Assembly (NCBI GenBank): GCA_041497995.1
Contig: JBGQHM010000274.1
Coordinates: 1-9,232, forward strand
Origin: DATKMS01 sp041497995
GTDB lineage: Bacteria > Desulfobacterota > Binatia > HRBIN30
DNA length: 9,232 nt
Reading direction: 5' to 3'
Positions 1-6,469 of this stretch are shown in pieces (the first letter of the stretch is position 1; every line of letters starts with the position of its first letter). The position numbers and the translations under genes are program-made. The notes below the pieces were generated by a model. That model ran no database searches, was not told where the DNA came from, and was given only the letters and a program-made list of their open reading frames with translations.

Positions 1-10
1 ATTGCTCCAT
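1..10 (-). CDS. 5' end of a divergent gene (partial, first three codons)
   Basis: The minus strand reads ATG-GAG-CAA before running off the window (Met-Glu-Gln). It is preceded by GGAGG at 21-17, six bases from the ATG, and by a second purine-rich GGGGAGGAAA stretch further upstream. This is the best ribosome binding site in the left part of the window. The product cannot be identified from three codons. The gene would be divergent from the DUF6502 gene at 237, with the twin palindromes between them. Confidence 0.5.
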
Positions 11-143
11 ACGCTCCCTCCTTTCCTCCCCGCGTAGCCGCAGCATGGGCTTCAGGGACGTGCGACCGAGGCACGGCGGGCCAGCCGATTGGGGATCTGT
101 CGCTGTATCCAGGCGCGCAAATGTCATTCTCCCACTCCCTTTG

Positions 144-162
144 CGTGGGAATTATTCCCACG
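144..162. promoter_or_regulatory. Operator-like palindrome, copy 1
   Basis: CGTGGGAATTATTCCCACG is a perfect inverted repeat with 9-bp arms around one central T. A second copy differing at two positions lies at 178-196, with centres 34 bp apart (roughly three helical turns). Location in a divergent intergenic region, perfect dyad symmetry and duplication suggest binding sites for a dimeric regulator. I do not recognise the cognate regulator. Confidence 0.65.
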
Positions 163-177
163 GTGAACGATACACTA

Positions 178-196
178 CGCGGGAATTTTTCCCACG
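178..196. promoter_or_regulatory. Operator-like palindrome, copy 2
   Basis: CGCGGGAATTTTTCCCACG matches copy 1 at 17 of 19 positions and keeps most of the dyad; the third base from the left is C instead of T. A weak candidate -10 element (TACACT, 171-176) lies between the copies. If it is used, transcription toward the DUF6502 gene would start inside this copy, consistent with repression. That promoter assignment is inference. Confidence 0.6.
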
Positions 197-236
197 TCAA
201 GTGAATTTGCGAAAAATTTGTGGTAAGTAGTCACAC

Positions 237-1109
237 GTGGCGGAGACGACGGCACAAAATGCGGAGACGGCAGACCGGCTACTCGCGGTCTTGCGGCGGA
301 TATTTCGTCCGTTGGTGCGGCTGCTTCTCGCGAACTCGATTCCGTATCCCTTTGTTTCGAACCTCTTGCGAGGTGTCTACGTTGACGTTGCAGTGAAGGA
401 GTTCCCGGTCGCGGACAAGCGGCAGACCGACAGCCGGATCACCCTGTTGACCGGGATACACCGCAAGGACGTCAAGCGCCTGCGCGGCCAGCGACGTCTG
501 CAATTGCGCCCGCCGCGTACGGTCGCGCTCGGATCGCAACTGATCGCGCGTTGGACAACCCTCCCCGAATATCTGAACGAACAAGGTATGCCGCGACCGC
601 TGCCGCGGGTCGCTGCGGAGGGAAGTGTTCCTTCCTTCGAATCCCTGGTGCGATCGCTGAACACCGATATCCGCCCGCGCGTGGTTCTCGATGAATGGCT
701 GCGACTCGGCATCGCGCACGTGGATGCCGACGACCGCGTCTGTTTGAACGTCCAGGCGTTCATCCCTCCCACAGGGTCGGAGGAGATGACGTACTACTTC
801 GGGCGAAATCTTCACGATCACATTGCGGCGGCCGTCCGCAACATGATGGGTGAGCCGGGTGAGCTAGGATCTCTGCTCGACCGCAGCGTGAACTATAACA
901 ACCTGAGCAACGCAGCCGTAGCGGAGTTGACGGCGATCGCCAAGCAGCGGGCGATGGAGGTATTGCAGGAGCTCAATGCGCGCGCGCTTCAACTGCAGCA
1001 GCGCGATTCCGGTCAGCCAGGTGCATCGCAGCGCTTCAACTTCGGGCTCTATCTCTTCGTCGAAGATCAGGCTGCAGACGTTACAGTGGAGCCCGATGAT
1101 CATGAGTAG
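237..1109 (+). CDS. DUF6502 family protein
   Basis: A 290-residue cytoplasmic protein with no signal peptide or membrane segment. The N-terminal part (residues 13-85) carries the pattern I associate with DUF6502: a hydrophobic helix with RPLVRLLL, then YPFVSNLLRGVYVDVA, then KRQTDSRITLLTG followed by HRKDVKRLR. The last part resembles a helix-turn-helix, so DNA binding is a plausible inference, although the family has no established function that I know of. The C-terminus has a helical stretch (about 223-258) and the segment RFNFGLYLFVED. The start is GTG at 237 with no clear Shine-Dalgarno sequence, so the exact start is uncertain. The 3' end overlaps the next gene by 14 bp, suggesting co-transcription and translational coupling. 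Twin palindromes upstream may control it. Confidence 0.85.
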   Translation: MAETTAQNAETADRLLAVLRRIFRPLVRLLLANSIPYPFVSNLLRGVYVDVAVKEFPVADKRQTDSRITLLTGIHRKDVKRLRGQRRLQLRPPRTVALGSQLIARWTTLPEYLNEQGMPRPLPRVAAEGSVPSFESLVRSLNTDIRPRVVLDEWLRLGIAHVDADDRVCLNVQAFIPPTGSEEMTYYFGRNLHDHIAAAVRNMMGEPGELGSLLDRSVNYNNLSNAAVAELTAIAKQRAMEVLQELNARALQLQQRDSGQPGASQRFNFGLYLFVEDQAADVTVEPDDHE

Positions 1110-2496
1110 GGACCACTGCTTCTTGTCCAGGCCGCTGGCGATCGCACTCCTTGTCTGGTGCCTAGCGTGCGCCACAGCCGCGGCGGCCAACAATTGCACC
1201 GACGGTGGTCGATCTCGACCCGACGAGGGCGGGGTCGGCGGCACAGGCCTGCAACCGACGGCGCCCGACGACGACGACAGCGGCGTCGGCGGAACGGGAA
1301 TCTCCGCTGGCGGCGACACCGGCATCATTGGCACGGTCACGGGTTTCGCCAGCATCTGTGTCGGCGGCGTTGAGATCCACTACGGCGCCGACACACCGGT
1401 ACAAATGGATGGCACATCGGCCACAGCGGCGCGGCTAGCCGTCGGGCAAGTTGTTGAGGTGGTGGCGACCGGCAGCGGCTCTGAGATGAACGCGCGGCAG
1501 ATCACTGTCCGCCATGTTGTCAGCGGGCCAGTGACTCGCGTCGACTATGAACACAACGAGATCGACGTCATCGGCCAGACGGTTCAGCTGTCACCAGTCA
1601 CGCGCGGTGGCAACGAGCAACAGGACTCGGCCGTGGCGGCGGCATACCCGCTGAGCTCGTTCGTGCAGGTGAGCGGAATGCGGCGGGCGGATGGCGTCGT
1701 GGTAGCGTCGCGCGTGAGTCGCACCGAAGTGAGCGACGTGGCGCAGGTAGCGGGACCGGTCACGAAGTCTGCGTCCGGGATGCTGACGATTGCCGGTACG
1801 CCGGTACACATCGACAGCGGCACACACCTCGCGATCGGCGATGAAGTACGCGTGGTCGGCAACTGGGACGGCGGCGCGATCGCGGCCCGTTCAGTCGAGT
1901 CGATTCCACGCGTTCCATTTGACGGCCGCGTGGCGCGAGTGGACATCGAGGGATTTGCGCGCCAGACGACTGGGCAGCAACTGCAGGTGGGTGCCTTCTC
2001 TGTTGAGCTGCCAGCGGCGGCGGCCCAAGACGCGCCGCGGCTGTCTGCGCCGGACACACGCATCCGCATCCAAGGCATCGTGCGCGATCACCACGTCATC
2101 GTCGAGCATATCGGTCTCATGGACGAGCTACCTTCTCTTCCTCCGTTCCCTCAGAGGAATACACAAGGGCTGACAGGCGGAAGACCAAGTGGCGGGCGAG
2201 ATGGGGTCGGCGCACCCCCGCCAGATCACGCTGAGCTCGGGGAACATGAAGGACTACCCGCGCGCGACGGCCAGAACGCGAGGCCAGAAGGAAATGGCGG
2301 ATTTGCCGTACCGTCGCGCCCCGAGCGGAGCGATCGACCGCAGATACCGGACCGCCCGTCTATGCCGCAGGTACCGGATCGACCGTCCAGGCCGGAGATA
2401 CCAGATCACCCGCCGGTGCCGCAGATACCGGACCGGCCAGCGCGTCCTGAGCGACCGCCCGCTCCTGCGAGGCCAGACATGCGCGGCCGGCCGTAG
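1096..2496 (+). CDS. Secreted DUF5666-repeat protein with proline-rich tail
   Basis: A 466-residue exported protein. Residues 1-31 form a Sec-type signal peptide (hydrophobic core LAIALLVWCLACATAAA). A Gly/Asp-rich linker with two GVGGTG motifs follows (45-69). Then come about four repeats of a small beta-rich domain of the DUF5666 type, near 75-140, 141-209, 217-268 and 275-338. The first holds GTVTGFASICVGGVEIHY and LAVGQVVEV, which are typical of the family. The tail (about 345-466) is Pro/Arg-rich and disordered, with four tandem PQIPDRP-like units. The ATG at 1096 is preferred because GGAG lies five bases upstream; an open frame extends to 976, but that part overlaps the DUF6502 gene. 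The molecular function is unknown; an envelope-associated or periplasmic role is inference. A hydrophobic Cys-containing stretch does not form a canonical lipobox. Confidence 0.85.
   Translation: MIMSRDHCFLSRPLAIALLVWCLACATAAAANNCTDGGRSRPDEGGVGGTGLQPTAPDDDDSGVGGTGISAGGDTGIIGTVTGFASICVGGVEIHYGADTPVQMDGTSATAARLAVGQVVEVVATGSGSEMNARQITVRHVVSGPVTRVDYEHNEIDVIGQTVQLSPVTRGGNEQQDSAVAAAYPLSSFVQVSGMRRADGVVVASRVSRTEVSDVAQVAGPVTKSASGMLTIAGTPVHIDSGTHLAIGDEVRVVGNWDGGAIAARSVESIPRVPFDGRVARVDIEGFARQTTGQQLQVGAFSVELPAAAAQDAPRLSAPDTRIRIQGIVRDHHVIVEHIGLMDELPSLPPFPQRNTQGLTGGRPSGGRDGVGAPPPDHAELGEHEGLPARDGQNARPEGNGGFAVPSRPERSDRPQIPDRPSMPQVPDRPSRPEIPDHPPVPQIPDRPARPERPPAPARPDMRGRP
2338..2445 (+). repeat. Four tandem 27-bp repeats in the DUF5666 protein tail
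   Basis: Four in-frame units of exactly 27 bp (2338-2364, 2365-2391, 2392-2418, 2419-2445) encode nine-residue units of the form P-(Q/E)-(I/V)-P-D-(R/H)-P-x-x. They correspond to residues 415-450. Unit length is constant while synonymous and conservative changes have accumulated, which points to an older in-frame expansion of a flexible spacer. Confidence 0.9.
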
Positions 2497-2535
2497 CAGA
2501 CGCGGCTGTTCCGCAAGTAGCGCGGCTATCGACGA

Positions 2536-3315
2536 TCACCACGTATACGCGAGCTGCAGGCCGGTGCCGGCGTCGGGGCTGCCTTTGGCGAGGCCCGCAG
2601 AAGCGTAGACGTCGACAGCCCAATGCCTGTCGAACTGCCACGATCCGAACGGAATCAGCTCGAGGCGTTCACCGATCGATGCGGACGGGGACTGCCGGTA
2701 GTCCAGGAACAGTCCTGCGTGCACTCTCTCGATGATTCGATAGATCCCACCGACAGATCCCAGGAAGACGTCATCGAGGTTGATCCCCGGCGGGCTGCCG
2801 AGGAATCGATAGCCGAATGTGGCGAACGGCGTGAATCTGTCCACTGACCAAAAGAACCCGCTCTCCAAACCAAAGTCGAACTTGCCTGTCCCAAGGCCGT
2901 CACTCCTACTGGCCGTGGGAAACTTGATGAGGCCGACGAAATCGACGAATGGTATCCAGGCCGCCGGCGGCTCGAGAGTGTAGGCGCCACGCAGGAGAAT
3001 GTCCCCCAGACCATCGGACTGACCGCCGGTGGTCTGAATCGGTCCGCTTGGTCCTTGAACAAACCCGGCCGGCCCATTGATACGCAAGTACGGCACAGTG
3101 CCTTGTATGCTCCACTGGCCGATCTCCGCCTTGGCAATCAGGGGTAGATACGAGATCTCGGTGGTGTCCGAGGTGCCGTATGTTCCGCTGCTGTAGTGGT
3201 AGCCCAGGCTCACTTTGAAGATGGAGTGCAGGGACTCCATCGCGGCGCACTCGCCACCGCACAAGATCGTGAATGCACCGAGGGCGACGACCGAGCGCGA
3301 CCACCGCGAATTCAT
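2536..3315 (-). CDS. Outer-membrane beta-barrel protein, MetA-like transporter type
   Basis: From the ATG at 3315 the protein has 259 residues: a Sec signal peptide (1 to about 25, basic N-terminus, hydrophobic VVALGAFTILCGG), then alternating aromatic/polar strands typical of a beta-barrel, ending in Trp (AYTW), as outer-membrane proteins often end in an aromatic residue. GLGDILLRGAY (102-112), GLIKFPTASRSDGLGTGKFDFGL (split around 128-150) and the final strands match the pattern of the 'phenol degradation MetA-like/transporter' family, whose substrates are mostly undefined. The open frame extends to 3396, but the 27 extra residues lack a signal-like character. At 3315 GGGAGG abuts the ATG, closer than usual. 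It converges on the DUF5666 gene with 39 bp between stops; I see no strong terminator there. Confidence 0.8.
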   Translation of the reverse strand: MNSRWSRSVVALGAFTILCGGECAAMESLHSIFKVSLGYHYSSGTYGTSDTTEISYLPLIAKAEIGQWSIQGTVPYLRINGPAGFVQGPSGPIQTTGGQSDGLGDILLRGAYTLEPPAAWIPFVDFVGLIKFPTASRSDGLGTGKFDFGLESGFFWSVDRFTPFATFGYRFLGSPPGINLDDVFLGSVGGIYRIIERVHAGLFLDYRQSPSASIGERLELIPFGSWQFDRHWAVDVYASAGLAKGSPDAGTGLQLAYTW

Positions 3316-3433
3316 CCTCCCGCAGCTACGGCATCCTCGGCGGAACCACAAGACGGGAGTTGCACGCGCGGGCACCTTCGCCGTGTGCCGCAGCACAGTA
3401 GGCGATGGAGCTTTCGCGCGGCGGCGTGCTCGC

Positions 3434-3439
3434 TATAAT
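3434..3439 (+). promoter_or_regulatory. TATAAT -10 box next to a start codon
   Basis: A perfect TATAAT lies five bases before the ATG at 3445. Normal spacing would put the transcription start at about 3445-3447, on the start codon, implying a leaderless mRNA. No good -35 hexamer is present at 17-18 bp (CTTTCG at 3411-3416), and there is no Shine-Dalgarno sequence before the ATG. The box may be chance, but it fits the missing ribosome binding site. Confidence 0.4.
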
Positions 3440-3444
3440 GCCGC

Positions 3445-4878
3445 ATGGCTCTGCACGCGCACGCGCCGACCGCCCCGTCGGTCGACCCGGCGGCACGGTG
3501 GCGGCGTATCGGTGGTGCGCTTGTGCTGCTGTGCGGCGCCGTATCCATCGCTTCGTTCTTCAAGTCCGACCCGTCGCGAAACGACTTCGAACGTTTCGAA
3601 GACCTCCGTCTGCTCTTTTTGTACTTCACACTCTTCACCGGACTCTGCAGCGTCTACGTGGCGGTATACTTTCAGCGCGACGCGGTCCCTCGTCGGACCT
3701 TGGTGGTGACCTGCGTCGCTTGTGTCGCGGTGCTGCTCGCCGGTTTCCCGGTGGGTTCGAAGGATGTATTCTTCTACGCCTTCTACGGAAAAATCTGGGG
3801 CTTCTACCATGCCAACCCGTACCTGGCGACCATCGCCGATTTCCCGTCCGATCCGTGGCAAGCACTGGTTCAAGCGCAGTGGCGCGACAAGCCGGCGCTC
3901 TATGGACCACTGGCATTGGAGCAGAGCTGGCTGATTCAGGCCCTCGCCGGCGAGCACCTCTGGTGCACCGTGTGGCTGTACAAAGCGTGTGCGACCGCCA
4001 CGCTGATCCTCACCCTCGGGGTGGCCGATGCGATGCTGCGACAGACCGCCGCCGGAAATGGGCTGGGGGCGACGCGGCTACCGCTGCTTGCGTGGAATCC
4101 GCTCTTCCTCTTCGAGTGTTCCGGCAACGCCCACAATGAGATCACCATGGTCTTGTTGCTGCTCGCAGCGCTGTGGTGTTGGCGGGGTGGGCATAGCACT
4201 GCGGCGCTCGGCCTGCTGGTGCTGTCCGTTTGGTACAAGTGGTACAGCGTCATCTTCATCCCCGCGTTCCTGGTCGCCGAGTTGCGACGGGCCGGAATCC
4301 GCGCCGCGGTTCGTGACGCCTTGGTCTGCGCTGTCGCCGCCGTGCTGTTCGGTTGGGTGCTGCTCGCACCGCTGCCCGGGTCCCTCCTTCCGGTTATCGA
4401 TGCGCTGCTACACTCGGGCGCGACCCGCGGGATCTATCCTTCGGAGCTGTCGCCGCCACTCGCCGCGCTGTTCTGGAGCTTGCGCGCCAGCGGACTCATG
4501 GAAACCGACTTGGGGTTCCATTTGTTTCACGGTGTACGCGTCGCGCTCTTTGGCGTTGCGGTCGTTGCGATTTTCACCCGGCAGTGGCGGGCCGCCGAAC
4601 CGTTTGCTGCGCTGCGCGAAAGTTGTTGCTTGATCGCCGGTGCATTCTTTCTGCTGTTGGTCACCATCTTGCCGCCGTGGCATCTCCTCCTCGTCATTGC
4701 GCTTGCGGTCATTTGTGGACGCGAACCGTTCCTGTTGGCCGCGGTCGTCCTCACGGTGCTGGCCATGCTCAGTTACTTCCTCACCTTTGCTATGGCGACG
4801 GTGATGGTCTGCCTGGTGGTCGGCACCCTCTGGTTGATGCGTCACTTCCGTCCTCAAGAGATCCCTGCTGCGGGCTGA
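3445..4878 (+). CDS. GT-C fold integral membrane glycosyltransferase (GT87/MptB-like)
   Basis: A 477-residue polytopic membrane protein with about 10-12 hydrophobic segments, the first near residues 22-38 and the last near 445-465. Between the second and third segments lies SKDVFFYAFYGKIWGFYHANPY (split: acidic D107 in the first luminal loop, NPY at 124-126), typical of GT-C enzymes that use polyprenyl-phosphate sugars. Residues 214-232 contain AWNPLFLFECSGNAHNE, a hallmark of GT87 and alpha-1,6-mannosyltransferase-like proteins. By family it would transfer a sugar from a lipid carrier on the periplasmic side; donor and acceptor are unknown. ATG 3445 is the first possible start because an in-frame TAA sits two codons upstream. 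It is divergent from the beta-barrel gene (129 bp apart) and stands alone, without other polysaccharide genes nearby. Confidence 0.85.
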   Translation: MALHAHAPTAPSVDPAARWRRIGGALVLLCGAVSIASFFKSDPSRNDFERFEDLRLLFLYFTLFTGLCSVYVAVYFQRDAVPRRTLVVTCVACVAVLLAGFPVGSKDVFFYAFYGKIWGFYHANPYLATIADFPSDPWQALVQAQWRDKPALYGPLALEQSWLIQALAGEHLWCTVWLYKACATATLILTLGVADAMLRQTAAGNGLGATRLPLLAWNPLFLFECSGNAHNEITMVLLLLAALWCWRGGHSTAALGLLVLSVWYKWYSVIFIPAFLVAELRRAGIRAAVRDALVCAVAAVLFGWVLLAPLPGSLLPVIDALLHSGATRGIYPSELSPPLAALFWSLRASGLMETDLGFHLFHGVRVALFGVAVVAIFTRQWRAAEPFAALRESCCLIAGAFFLLLVTILPPWHLLLVIALAVICGREPFLLAAVVLTVLAMLSYFLTFAMATVMVCLVVGTLWLMRHFRPQEIPAAG

Positions 4879-4932
4879 GCCCACACGGCGAGTTTTGGCC
4901 AGCGGCGTTGGGTTGTGATAGCCTGCGATGAA

Positions 4933-5256
4933 ATGAAACGGGTTACAGCGATATGTGCCTTCGGCGCGCTGCTAGCGGCAGCCGTCGTGTTATGCGGCGG
5001 CTTAGGCGCCACGCCCCAGAGCCAGGCCCAGGGAGCAGTCTCGGACTGCAACGGGCAAAGTGACGGCACGCCGTGCAGTGGCGACAACGGGGTCACGAAC
5101 CTGTGCATTCTGTCCGGAGCCACCTGCCAGAACGGCCTGTGCAGCGGAGCACGGATGTCCTGCCCGCCACCCCAACAGTGCGCGCAGAACGCCGGCAATT
5201 GCATCAACCCTTTGCGAGACCGCGAGCTCGAGCGTGAAATAGAGCGCCGGCGCTGA
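4933..5256 (+). CDS. Small secreted cysteine-rich protein
   Basis: A 107-residue protein with a signal peptide (residues 1 to about 26-32; core ICAFGALLAAAVVLCGGLGA). The mature part has eight Cys (39, 48, 58, 65, 70, 77, 83, 90), enough for four disulfides. The spacing with DGTPCSGDNG, GATCQNGLCSG and SCPPPQQC resembles extracellular Cys-rich repeats (DGxPCxxGN...CxxGxCxG) common in large secreted proteins of Myxococcota and Binatota-like bacteria; here there is only one unit plus a tail. The C-terminus is a charged helix (RDRELEREIERRR). ATG 4933 is preferred over the GTG at 4915 because it begins directly with a basic signal-peptide n-region, though neither start has a clear ribosome binding site. 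It starts 54 bp after the glycosyltransferase gene, so shared transcription is possible. Function unknown. Confidence 0.7.
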   Translation: MKRVTAICAFGALLAAAVVLCGGLGATPQSQAQGAVSDCNGQSDGTPCSGDNGVTNLCILSGATCQNGLCSGARMSCPPPQQCAQNAGNCINPLRDRELEREIERRR

Positions 5257-5394
5257 ACGCGAAGCTGCTGTTGTTCCTGCTCCTGCGTGCATTGATAGTC
5301 GTCAGTGAATCCGCCAACATCCACCGCAAGCTGCCGCATCATTCTAGTGTGAGGTCCCAGACAGGTGGCGCAGCGTTGATTCATCGGGGGTGAC

Positions 5395-5604
5395 ATGCGG
5401 TCACAGCTACGAATCGCCGACTTGAAGCGCGATCACAACAGTGCAAGCAGGGCACTGACCTTCAACGTCCCTTCACTCGTTGCTGAAGCGATCGACCAGC
5501 TTGCCAAGAAACTTGGTGCGTCGAAGGCGGCTGTCGTGCTTGCACTGCTCAACGAGGGGTTGGACGTGGCCGGGAAGAAGCGTGGCGGGCGTCGCGAGAA
5601 ATAG
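5395..5604 (+). CDS. Ribbon-helix-helix DNA-binding protein
   Basis: A 69-residue protein with a basic N-terminal arm (1-18), a beta strand RALTFNV (19-25), helix A (PSLVAEAIDQLAKKLG, about 26-41), a turn, helix B (SKAAVVLALLNEGLDVA, 43-59) and a Lys/Arg-rich tail. This is the classic ribbon-helix-helix layout of dimeric repressors and antitoxins (CopG/Arc-like). GGGGGTG lies four to five bases before the ATG, giving a good ribosome binding site. No toxin-like ORF adjoins it: the next gene is convergent. It is therefore probably a stand-alone regulator rather than half of a toxin-antitoxin pair. Its target is unknown. Confidence 0.75.
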   Translation: MRSQLRIADLKRDHNSASRALTFNVPSLVAEAIDQLAKKLGASKAAVVLALLNEGLDVAGKKRGGRREK

Positions 5605-5621
5605 TGAGACGACGACGCGAT

Positions 5622-5651
5622 GCTAGCGTCGGCTCAGCCACTGACGCTAGC
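5622..5651. terminator. Stem-loop between convergent genes, likely bidirectional terminator
   Basis: GCTAGCGTC (5622-5630) and GACGCTAGC (5643-5651) form a perfect 9-bp stem around a 12-nt loop. It lies 18 bp past the stop of the plus-strand ribbon-helix-helix gene, and its right arm includes the stop codon of the opposing gene (5647-5649). There is no long U-tract on either strand, so intrinsic termination efficiency is uncertain. The position between convergent ends supports the role. Confidence 0.55.
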
Positions 5652-5988
5652 CCAATTTGCCCACGACGCGTTGATGTCTTGCGTTTCGTCGGATGCGGCG
5701 CGGCATTGATTGCCTTTGCAACCCTGCCATCGCCCGGCGCACGGCGTCGGGGTCGAGACTGAGCGCTTCGCAGATCACTATGAATGAAAACGGCGCAAGC
5801 TGGTTGCTGCGCACCCACATCTCGGCCTCGGTACGGAGCTGCCCAGCGCTCCCGCAGTAACTCCGTATGCCGTCTTCCAAGACGGCAAGCATCAGGGCTT
5901 TGGTGCCGGTGTAGTCACTGATCTGCGGCTCGCCCCCGCCGACTGTGCCCGTCGAGATGATCTGCTGGAGAAGGTCCTCTGTGTCCAT
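5647..5988 (-). CDS. Small protein of unknown function
   Basis: A 113-residue soluble protein with no signal peptide. After a flexible N-terminus it has a helical core (TKALMLAVLEDGIRSYCG, 29-46; LRTEAEMWVRSN, 51-62), then APFSFIVICEALSLDPDAVRRAM (split around 65-87), and a very basic end (RRIRRNARHQRVVGKLG). The FSF..ICEAL.LDPDAVRR part resembles small uncharacterised proteins I recall from deltaproteobacteria-like genomes, in which a helix-turn-helix-like segment follows an acidic WxxS motif; DNA or RNA binding is inference. TAGGA lies eight bases before the ATG. It starts 37 bp after the stop of the upstream minus-strand gene, so the two probably form an operon. The last codon and stop fall within the shared stem-loop. 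Confidence 0.65.
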   Translation of the reverse strand: MDTEDLLQQIISTGTVGGGEPQISDYTGTKALMLAVLEDGIRSYCGSAGQLRTEAEMWVRSNQLAPFSFIVICEALSLDPDAVRRAMAGLQRQSMPRRIRRNARHQRVVGKLG

Positions 5989-6025
5989 CGAGAATTCCTA
6001 TCGAAGCAACGTCACTCCCACATTC

Positions 6026-6469
6026 TCATCGACCGAATTCAAACGAAGCGATCAGCCACAGCGCCATCACGATGGCAGAGAGGACCAGCCAGGCGCGCGT
6101 GGAGTCTGGACGAGGAGCGCCAATTGATACGGAAGCCGTCACACTGGGCGGTGCCAGTGACGACCAACTTGTTCCGTGCGCGGCGGTCTCCAACACGTCG
6201 GGCAGGCCATTCCGGTTCGCATCAACGTTCGCCAGCACTCCTTCATACAGCCGGCGTGCGGTCGCAGGCATCTCGTCCACACTTCCGTATTCCTGACCAT
6301 TGAAGACAATCCTCGCATTCGACAGCGGTTGAGCCAGACCCCTACCGCTCGCCGTATGCGCCATCATCCGCTCGTACACCCGCCGATCATCGTCAGGCAT
6401 CTCGTCCACGCTCGCATACTCCCGCCCGTTGATGCGGATCTTGGTCTTCACGGTTAGGTTTGTAGCCAC
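6026..6469 (-). CDS. Duplicated-motif, EF-hand-like, membrane-anchored small protein
   Basis: From GTG 6469 the protein has 147 residues. Two copies of a 28-residue motif occur at 10-37 and 53-80 with 16 identical positions; their core is NGxEYxSVDEMP followed by a helix with RR(V/L)YE. Directly after copy 2 is a 12-residue loop D83-A-N85-R-N87-G-L-P-D91-V-L-E94, with acidic or Asn ligands at EF-hand positions 1, 3, 5, 9 and 12. A Ser/Pro-rich linker leads to one C-terminal membrane helix (about 126-142), ending FEFGR, so it is a tail-anchored or single-pass protein. GTG 6469 is chosen because AGGAG lies six bases upstream; the open frame continues to 6571 but without protein-like sequence. 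Function unknown; Ca2+ binding is inferred from the loop. It is the first gene of a likely operon with the 113-residue protein. Confidence 0.75.
   Translation of the reverse strand: MATNLTVKTKIRINGREYASVDEMPDDDRRVYERMMAHTASGRGLAQPLSNARIVFNGQEYGSVDEMPATARRLYEGVLANVDANRNGLPDVLETAAHGTSWSSLAPPSVTASVSIGAPRPDSTRAWLVLSAIVMALWLIASFEFGR

Noticed and set aside
279..821. Long minus-strand open frame opposite the DUF6502 gene
   Set aside because: It is antisense to a recognisable family protein, rich in Arg/Gln with no motif or ribosome binding site; a high-GC shadow frame.
976..1095. Upstream extension of the DUF5666 protein to an ATG at 976
   Set aside because: It would add 40 residues before a clear signal peptide and overlap the DUF6502 gene by more than 130 bp; the GGAG before 1096 fits better.
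2338..2445. Tandem repeats considered as a CRISPR-like array
   Set aside because: The units are contiguous with no spacers and are in frame within a coding region, so they are a coding minisatellite.
3405..4139. Plus-strand 244-residue open frame overlapping the glycosyltransferase
   Set aside because: Arg-rich sequence without membrane or domain pattern, lying almost entirely within the clear GT-C gene in another frame.
4353..4931. Plus-strand 192-residue open frame at the end of the glycosyltransferase
   Set aside because: No motif, shadow of the GT-C gene in another frame.
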